Shown one piece after another: positions 57,269 through 64,000 of a stretch of 64,000 nucleotides of DNA (position 1 is its first letter; every line of letters starts with the position of its first letter). A program made the position numbers and the translations under genes. The stretch spans positions 682,001-746,000 of the forward strand of contig CM065878.1 of assembly GCA_033439255.1 (NCBI GenBank), written 5' to 3'. Below the pieces are notes generated by a model that did no database searches, had not been told where the DNA came from, and saw nothing but the letters and a program-made list of their open reading frames with translations. This DNA comes from Hericium rajendrae. Taxonomy: Eukaryota > Basidiomycota > Agaricomycetes > Russulales > Hericiaceae.

Positions 57269-58410
57269 CTATGCCTTGCAGAACCGATCAAGCCATGTCA
57301 TGACCCCGCGCGCACTCTCTTCCTTCGCCCACCCTGCAAACACATTATCAGCCTCCACTACCATCAAGCCCATGATACTCGAGCACACGCACTCTGTTCG
57401 GAGACGGCAGGATCGCCGCGCACCGTGAAGCCGTGCGAGACCTTACCAAAGACCTGGAAATGGTAGTCGGCCCCACGCGCGATAAGGATGTCCTCCGCGC
57501 GGCGTCGGCTATCGTGGGGGAATGTATGGTCGATCTCTCTAAATCATCACCACTGCGGTACGCACATGACAGCAAAGAAAGAATGACCTGCACAGGAAAG
57601 GAGCAATGACTCTAGATGCAAAATCAACCGGCAGTGGGAAAAACGGAATGCCGGGCTTCCACACTCACGCTTGAGGTGCTGGAAGTGGTCTTCCGTCAGG
57701 AAAGCGGGGTGCGCGATAGCACCTAGATAGTATTTATAGCATGCCCATGGCAGAGGTGAAGGGCGGTCGCTGACCTGCAGCAAGCCAGTCGGACGCCGCG
57801 GCGTCGAGCACCTCCGGCGCGCCGAAGCAGAGTATCCTGTCGACAGACATGCACAAGGCCACCCGACGAACCGGGCATAAAGATACACACCGACGGCAGC
57901 ATACTTAGCCTTCTGAGCTCATGAGACCGGCATCATCTCTGTGTGAGTGATGGGGAAACGTCTCCGCACATATCATACTTCGCCTTGACAGCCTCGATCC
58001 ATGGCGGCAAGAGCTCGTACGCGCGCTTGCGCTTCGGCTTCCACGCATTCGTGTCGAAGTCAGGCTCGACACCCCGATGCTTGAAGATGGGATCGCCCTC
58101 GAAGTAGTCCGGGCCCATCAGGAATCCTGATGCCTCACGATGAGACTGCGCTGCGGCACGAGGAGGCGGGAGCACGCACCGTGCGAGGCGAAGTAGTCGA
58201 GGAGGAGCTGGTTGTTGATGTACAGCGAGCCATAGACATCGGAAAAGAAGAGGACGACGCTCTCGTAGCGCTCTTGCCTCGTTGGCGGGCAGGCAACGTA
58301 GGTGTCCATCCCGCCGACGTCCTCCATGTGCCGGCGGGGTTGCCGGCGTGCTGTGCGGTCTTGAAGCAGCACTCGCCAGGCGGCGCTGCGAGGACAGATG
58401 CGGATGGCAT
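57269..58410 (-). pseudogene. Dienelactone hydrolase family, decayed paralogue
   Basis: Reverse-strand copy of the hydrolase at 62620. Exon order is kept: MPSASVLAAPPGECCFKTAQ; ERYESVVLFFSDVYGSLYIN and NQLLLDYFASHG; GFLMGPDYFEGDPIFKHRGV; PWIEAVKAKYD; GAPEVLDAAASDWLAA; AIAHPAFLTEDHFQHLK; DHTFPHDSRRRAEDILIARG; FQVFGKVSHGFTVRGDP; WAKEESARGVMTWLDRFCKA. Frame changes occur between the first and second pieces (near 58335) and at the nucleophile strand (two extra bases near 57835), which breaks the GYCFG motif. The intron positions match the intact paralogue, so it is a DNA-level duplicate. Confidence 0.8.
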
Positions 58411-59107
58411 GGCGCTTCCTGCTCACCTAGCGGTCTGTGGGAGAGATCGAAGAGAATCTACGAGCTCATGGGTTATTTCTGGATATAAATGGCGAAACTA
58501 CACCGCCAGCCCATGGATCGAGTGCTGCTACCGATATTTCGGAATCTCCGGTTACCTGAGATCCGGATTTGCGGCAGCCATGAGTCTGGCCGATTGAGTA
58601 AAGCCACAAATTAGAATCATGGTTTTCATGATTGAGAGATCAGTGGCAGCACGCAATCCGTCCACACGGCCCGATAGTGTCCGCGCTATTTCACGGTCAC
58701 CATCCACAAAAATAGAATGTAAAACGTCGTATGTGCAACAAGAATCGAACGAGGTACGCGACGAGCACTATAACCCACTACACCAAACTGTCTTGTCAAT
58801 TATTTCTTCGACAAATTTTAAGGCCCATCGAGATTGTCTTGAAGATCTTCGTACGCCATGCAGATTGCCAGCAATGCGATACCCACAAGGGTCTGCCGAA
58901 AGGAGCACGGCGAAGAGCATGGTGTGTATCTCCATCTCCTGAAGACTGGCTGAGAGAAGAGCACATGGAAGGGGATATGCTGGAGAACATGAGCGGCACC
59001 CTGCAGCTAATGTTCAGGCACGTGCAGGTCGAGTACGAGCACGATAGAGGATGGCGAGGTCCGACTGGTCATGCGAGTGTGGACTATAGCAAATTACGTG
59101 GGTAAGC
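58411..59107. other. Intergenic
   Basis: Probable promoter remnant of the hydrolase relic, then unassigned sequence. Confidence 0.45.
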
Positions 59108-59425
59108 TACGACACTTCCCCGCTGAACACGAACGTCCCCGCGGCGTCGCCCGATGTGGGCTCCGCCGTCGACCAGCTCACTGAGCTTCTTGAGCTTCAT
59201 GACCGTGCTGTTCGCACGCGGCTCAACGACGACGTACAGCGACGTCGTGTCGTTCGCATTCTGGATGAGCTGCCCGTCCGTGATCTGGAACTGCGCGGCC
59301 GTCGTGGGCGAGCTGAGCATGGCGTCCATCGCGGTGTTGACCATCTCGCCTTGGAGGACGGCCCGCACAATGACGCAGGGCTGGGTGTGTTGCAGTAAAT
59401 CTATGATTAGCAGCAAGTAGGACAA
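59108..59425 (-). pseudogene. C-terminal piece of a small beta-rich, probably secreted protein
   Basis: Reverse frame with SPTTAAQFQITDGQLIQNAN and DTTSLYVVVEPRAN, then after a shift of frame SWSTAEPTSGDAAGTFVFSG EVS-stop. The pattern resembles short Agaricomycete surface or secreted proteins, but I cannot name the family. Upstream exons are not visible. Confidence 0.3.
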
Positions 59426-59869
59426 GACGTATACGTACCTGATTACTTACTTATGCTTTGAAAATACTGAAGGCCGATGCCTGAGGAACTTACACAGCTT
59501 GCAAGGTGCCGCCACTGTCGCTGTGTGTCGAAGGCGCATCTGTGAACTTCACGAGTATGGATCTGTGGTTACTCACGATACAGCAGGAATCGTGGTTCGT
59601 GCTGGATTCAAGCCTCCACTCGATCGGCCGGACTCGTGGTTTCACACGATACAAATTTGAAGCAGCCACTGATCTAATCTGTGGTTATCGTAGATCCAAA
59701 ATATTTGTGGCTGCACACGATCGATGGGCTGGCGGTGTATGAGTGAAAGCGCAGAACATGAACAAGTTGATGCGGGACTAGCTGACGTCGCCGAACCCTA
59801 GCTAAAGGTTAGGAGCCGGTACGCCTGCTGAGCTGAGGTCGTTCATCATCATGTCCCCCAACACTCACC
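59426..59869. other. Intergenic, 5' flank of ATG101
   Basis: No gene seen. It separates the accessory region from the conserved genes on the right. Confidence 0.5.
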
Positions 59870-60731
59870 ATGAATACCGGCCATGCCATCATCACCATAG
59901 ACATCGTACGCATCTTCTGCACTCATGTTAAGTTATGCTGATCTCAACTTCTCAGGTTCTTGATCGTCGCAACACGCGGGACGTCCTTCACGCGCTCCTC
60001 CATGCCATCCTCTTCCACCGTCTGTTCGGTACAATTAGGCCGCAGACGTTTGAGGTTTTAGATGTCACCATGGTACGGCACACTTGACTCTCTCTCTAAA
60101 CTTCGATGCCTAATGAAAGCATAGCCCGGCGTTGCCGACCCAGAGATGGAGCGCCTAGTCGACGAGAAAGTAGACGCTTTCTGGAAAGGAATGGAGAACG
60201 GTGCCAAGCGCGGACAGGTGCGCATGCTCGTGCGTCCTCAAACGTTTGACTGAAGCCCATGGTTCCGCCTGCTAGATCAGCGTCACATTCTCAGGAAAAC
60301 AGCAGAAGAAATCGTGGTATGTCCTATCCTACGAGGTACGCCACATTCCTTCTGCACATTCGTCCCATCATACTGAACATACCGCAGGAAGACGTCCCAT
60401 GGGAACAATGGTATCTTGCTTCTCCACTTCCTAATCATATCCTCACTCCTTCATTAGGATAATCAACGCCGAAATCAAACAACCACGCTCTGAAGAAGGT
60501 CCGCCCGCCCTGCCCCGCCCTTCCCCACATCCTCACTAATGCTGACTTCGTCCAGAGCGCACCAAGTTCAACCAGACCCTCGCTGCGACGCTTTCCAAAA
60601 GCCTCTACACGATGCTCACGCACACGTCCTCCGAGCAGGGCCGCTCCGTCGTTCCGCCCATCACCAACGCGAATGTCTCGCCCTTCCCGATGGCCATCGC
60701 CGTCCGCATCGACGGCGCCGAGGTCGGCTAG
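59870..60731 (+). CDS. ATG101: Autophagy-related protein 101
   Basis: HORMA-domain subunit of the Atg1/ULK initiation complex; it stabilises Atg13 at the phagophore assembly site. Exons 59870-59905, 59956-60072, 60125-60217, 60276-60335, 60388-60410, 60458-60498, 60556-60731; 181 residues. Landmarks: RRNTRDVLHALLHAILFHRL, FGTIRPQTFEVLDVTMPGVA, DEKVDAFWKGMENG, ISVTFSGKQQKKSW, EDVPWEQWIINAEI, FNQTLAATLSKSLYTMLTHT, SVVPPITNANVSPFPMAI. The WEQW and the PP-[I/V] motifs are typical. The protein is a little short against animal Atg101 (about 218), mostly in the N-terminal strand. Seven exons in 860 bp, one of 23 bp. Confidence 0.93.
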
Positions 60732-60874
60732 CGCGCACGCTGTTTCGTGCTCGAAGTAACCTGTATCATTCTAGTGGAAGTTGTTTACTGTATCACTGGA
60801 CCTGTTCAATTGTATCTTATCCTCGTTGGCGCTTGCCCCGAGATTCTATATTTTGCACGACAAAATCCCCTATC

Positions 60875-60956
60875 GGCGCTATAGCCAAGTGGTTACGGCG
60901 ACAGATTAGAAATCTGTTTCCCTTTGGGAGCGCAGGTTCGAGTCCTGCTGGCGTCG
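60875..60956 (+). tRNA. trnS(AGA): tRNA-Ser(AGA), intronless, second copy
   Basis: Acceptor GGCGCTA/TGGCGTC, A box TAGCCAAGTGG, anticodon loop TTAGAAA, variable arm CCC-TTT-GGG, B box GGTTCGAGTCC. It differs from the copy at 56535-56616 by one acceptor base (T versus C at position 6). No strong T-run follows at once. Confidence 0.94.
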
Positions 60957-61664
60957 TCAAGATCAATAATAGTTGTCTACTCCGTCATTTTTCATACTCC
61001 GTCAGCGGTGGGAACTGGGATGTGCATTTCACTGTTCTGCTAAGATGTTGCGGTTGTAGCCATGCGACGAGAAATGCAGGGGTACATGAGATCTACCCTT
61101 CTCATGTCACAGATTTTGTCAATTTTACAGCAGTCCATGCAGGTACTTAGAGCCTCACGAATAACTCCTGTCTGCAAGATATAAGTCTAGCGTGTGCATC
61201 AGAAAAAGCCAACGGCTCAGGGGGCTCTGGCAAGGCCTTGACAGAGCCGCATGAGCCCAAGAGATTTCGGCTCCTGCCATGGCGCAGCCTGATGCGACCG
61301 GATCCGGCAAGAGACTGCTGTCTCTGGACAGCTCTTGACGGAGTTGCCTGTCTCGTGGTGAATATATGCGACAACCTCTTTGCTGCCTTGATATGGCTTG
61401 ACATGAATATGAATCCTCTCATGTTAAGAACATGTCCTGTTCGAAAAAAGTATAGTTTATCTTGGAAAGGAGGTATCGTCCTGAGATGCGGTCTCTTGGC
61501 AGAGACACGATCTCTTGGCGGAGATACAGTCTCTTGCCGAAGCCCAAGAGACATCGGCTCTGTCAAGAGATTTTGGGTTTCCCTGATGTGGTCAAGCTGC
61601 TGCGAACAACTTGGGGGCAAAAATGGACGAGGCGGGCAAAAAAGTAGGCGGCAACCCCCGATAA
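60957..61664. other. Intergenic with CTCTTGGC-type repeats
   Basis: Short repeats such as TCTCTTGGCAGAGACACGAT and TCTCTTGGCGGAGATACAGT at 61490-61550 suggest a small local duplication. No gene. Confidence 0.45.
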
Positions 61665-61769
61665 CGACACTAGCAGGATTTGAACCTACGCTCCCAGAGG
61701 GAAACAGATAATCAAAACAGGTATTCCAATGATTCGAATCTGTCGCCGTAACCACTTGGCTATAGTGTC
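61665..61769 (-). tRNA. trnS(CGA): tRNA-Ser(CGA) with 23-nt intron
   Basis: Reverse strand, 105 nt including a 23-nt intron after TTCGAA (intron begins TCATTGGAATACC). Acceptor GACACTA/TAGTGTC, A and B boxes intact, long variable arm. Six As at 61638-61643 give the terminator on its strand. Confidence 0.9.
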
Positions 61770-62619
61770 TATTATTTATTTTTCATTAAAGATATATATG
61801 ATTAAGATCTTGTAATTGGCCATGCTCTCCCACCGAACGTGCAGTACATTACAGAACTGCATGAAAAGTCCATACTGAGCTGTTATTCTCATGCAGCACA
61901 AATGCAGCACTAGAGAACCTTTACGGCATCATTTTGCAACTGCAAATATACTTATTTACGAACCATCGAGACGCGACGTCACCATCATGCCGTGAAGAGT
62001 TGTTGCTCCCGCCTCACGGCTATAGCTCAAGAAGACTACCGTCCATCCACATCCAAGCGTTGGCTAACGCGAAATCATATAGATGATAAGGAAGAACGAG
62101 AACAGTACCATGGGGTGCTTGATCAACTTTGTAAAGCAGCTTAGGCTTTGATTCCTCTGCCGCAATCTACTGGGGTGAAAGTGAAGATCAGCTTCCCGTG
62201 TACGACACGGGCGTAATAGCACTGTCAATTGGAGCTGTCGAGGCCACCCACCGCATTTCCCTGGACTACACACACTGTTCGTCCGTCAGGGATATGGGTC
62301 CAGTGTCGGACATCGTCGGTCGTAATGGGCCATTACCCACAGGTCGAACGACGTGTCAGCCGTGTCACTTCAATGCTTGTCAAAGGAAGCCAACAATAAA
62401 ATAGACAATACACCCACTGCTGCAGACGCTGGAGAACGCCGATGAGGAGTACAGGTGGGTTAACACGGCTCTCACCAGTCGCGAGCACGCATCCTCCGAC
62501 AGGTACATATCCCCGGACGCAAAGAAGCCCTTTATAAACTCCAAACGTCCGCATCTTCGCAGCCCGTCTTCGCATACCGACCTATCTTCCGCCCGCCGAC
62601 CTACCTTCCTACCACAACC
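61770..62619. other. Intergenic, promoter side of the hydrolase
   Basis: AT-rich left half, no gene. Right end carries a TATA box (62531-62538). Confidence 0.5.
62531..62538 (+). promoter_or_regulatory. TATA box of the dienelactone hydrolase
   Basis: TTTATAAA about 88 bp before the ATG at 62620, followed by a C-rich tract ending ACCACAACC before the start codon. Confidence 0.6.
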
Positions 62620-63655
62620 ATGTCCACAGACCGCGTCCTCGCATCCGCCCCCGGCGAGTGCTGCACCAAGACGGTGCAGCACACCGGCACCGCCGTCGGC
62701 GAGTGGGCGCAGCTCGGCCCGCTGAACACCTACGTCTCGTACCCGCCGCAGAAGGCCGAGAAGTACGACCGCGTCATCTTCTTCCTCGCAGACATCTGGG
62801 GCGTGATGTACATCAACAACCAGCTCCTCATGGACTGGTTCGCGGCGCAAGGTGCGCGCCATTGACCACGTCTGGAGGCGCGCTGATGGCGGTGCGGCAG
62901 GGTATCTGGTGCTGGGCCCCGATTTCCTCGAGGGCGACCCGGTCACGCTGCACCTCGGCCAGCCCGGGTGGGAGCTCGCGCCGTGGGTCTCGCCGAAGCG
63001 CGAGAAGGCGTACACGACGCTGCCGCTGTGGGTCGACGCGCTCAAAGAGAAATACGGTCGGGAGAACACGAAGTACTTCCCGGTCGGGTATTGCTTCGGC
63101 GGGCCAGACGTCTTGAACTTCTGCGCTACGGACTGGATCGCGGCGGGTATGCCTTTCGGTTCTGAGTGCTGTGCATCTTCACTACATCTGACTTGTATTC
63201 ACGTTCCCAGGCGCCTTCGCGCACCCTGCATTCGTTAACGAAAGTCACTTCGAGAAAATTAAGCGTCAGTAGCATCGTAACGGGATTTAGACTTAAGGCT
63301 AACCAGATCTCATCTTGCAGGCCCGCTGCTCATGTCCTGCGGTGGTATGTCGTCTCCGCTCCAGATTGTCGGAATCTGTACTGATGAACATGTTCAGAGA
63401 CAGACCACACATTCCCTACCTCATCTCGACGCAAAGCAGAGGACATCCTCGTCGGTCTCAAGGCCGAGTACCACATCCAAGTCTTCTCGGGCGTCGTGCA
63501 CGGCTTCGCGATCAGAGGCAATCCGGAAGTGGAACATGAGAGTGCGTAATTCGCGTTTCTGCGAGTCTGCTCAGAGCTGAACTCGGAAAATAGGATGGGC
63601 CAAAGAGAAAAGCGCAGAGGCCATCATCGAATGGTTCAACAGGTTCAGCAAATAA
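62620..63655 (+). CDS. Dienelactone hydrolase family protein
   Basis: Alpha/beta hydrolase of the dienelactone hydrolase family, probably cytosolic; substrates may be lactones or esters from aromatic degradation (family inference). Exons 62620-62851, 62901-63146, 63211-63264, 63321-63344, 63398-63541, 63594-63655; 253 residues, normal length. Landmarks: GECCTKTVQHTG, RVIFFLADIWGVMYINNQLL, GPDFLEGDP, the nucleophile elbow GYCFGG with catalytic Cys, AFAHPAFVNESHF, TDHTFP with the acid Asp, SGVVHGFAIRGNP with the catalytic His, and WAKEKSAEAIIEWFNRF. A TATA box lies upstream. A decayed inverted paralogue is at 57269-58410. Confidence 0.93.
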
Positions 63656-63760
63656 TCTTACCTCTGAAAAGAGGCTGTGCACCATGTTGTAAGAGTAAGC
63701 GAGAATGCAGTCTATGATTATGGATTCCGTCTTGTATACCATTAGGGTACATATGATAGT

Positions 63761-64000
63761 CTATGCGCACACGGGGATATCAGTGGTATTTGAAGAAAGT
63801 TTTGCTCGCTTGGACTCGTCCTCTGGCTCAGGCGTCCTGTTCGAAAGCGGTCGTTTGCAAGCTAGATTGCCCTCCTCCGGATCAGGATCGGCAGTCTGAA
63901 GAGAAGCTACAATATCACATCAGAGACGAATTACGATTAAAGTAAAGGCTAGTTATACCTGCTTGCGAGGCATCGTCTTCCGCAACGACTTCCTTCTGTT
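63761..64000 (-). CDS. 3' end of a reverse-strand gene running out of the window
   Basis: Exon 63761-63895 ends in a stop after TADPDPEEGNLACKRP and KRAKLSSNTTDIPVCA; the preceding exon (63959 onward) gives EVVAEDDASQA. Donor AG-GTATAACT and acceptor CTCTTCAG are good and the phase is kept. The tail is charged with a KR-rich segment, perhaps nuclear. Family unknown. Confidence 0.5.

Noticed and set aside
61150-61755. 202-codon reverse frame covering the tRNA at 61665
   Set aside because: It runs through a tRNA gene and the CTCTTGGC repeats; no motif.

Overview
The window is nuclear DNA of a filamentous fungus, almost certainly a basidiomycete of the Agaricomycetes and probably polypore-like. 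The grounds are intron-rich genes with 45-65 bp GT-AG introns, strongly G/C-ending codons in the housekeeping genes, eukaryotic proteins with fungal architecture (ISWI, CCT3, HAM1-like, Atg101), and gene families typical of Agaricomycetes (Plavaka transposase, KDZ-associated CxC5/CxC6 protein, an expanded TET-like dioxygenase family).

Left part, 1-22 kb, is a conserved gene-rich segment: the C-terminal two thirds of an ISWI chromatin-remodelling ATPase, an MFS sugar transporter, a basic/acidic low-complexity protein, a polytopic membrane protein divergent from a PRXL2-like thioredoxin-fold protein, the chaperonin subunit CCT3, a kinase-like pseudo-enzyme and a HAM1-like TULIP-type protein. 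I rebuilt exons by hand; for every complete spliced model the exon lengths sum to a multiple of three.

Middle part, 22-59.5 kb, is an accessory region. It mixes (i) decayed pieces of host genes (Ppo-type fatty acid oxygenase, MFS transporter, P-type Ca2+-ATPase, 5'-nucleotidase-like phosphoesterase, V-ATPase subunit E, FAD amine oxidase-like, dienelactone hydrolase), (ii) transposon-related genes (KDZ-associated CxC5/CxC6 protein, a Plavaka transposase split by a 2.8-kb TA-flanked element, a companion ORF), (iii) lineage-specific genes (TET/JBP-like dioxygenase, three proteins with a shared small cysteine cluster, an NF-YC/HAP5-like histone-fold gene set between direct repeats), and (iv) short dispersed, tandem and inverted repeats.

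Right part, 59.8-64 kb, returns to host genes: autophagy factor ATG101, an intact dienelactone hydrolase and the 3' end of another gene.

Five tRNA-Ser genes lie between 22 and 62 kb: three read CGA and carry introns of 10, 10 and 23 nt, two read AGA and have none. They share nearly identical bodies, so they are a dispersed duplicated family. No rRNA, CRISPR array or recognisable retroviral element was seen.
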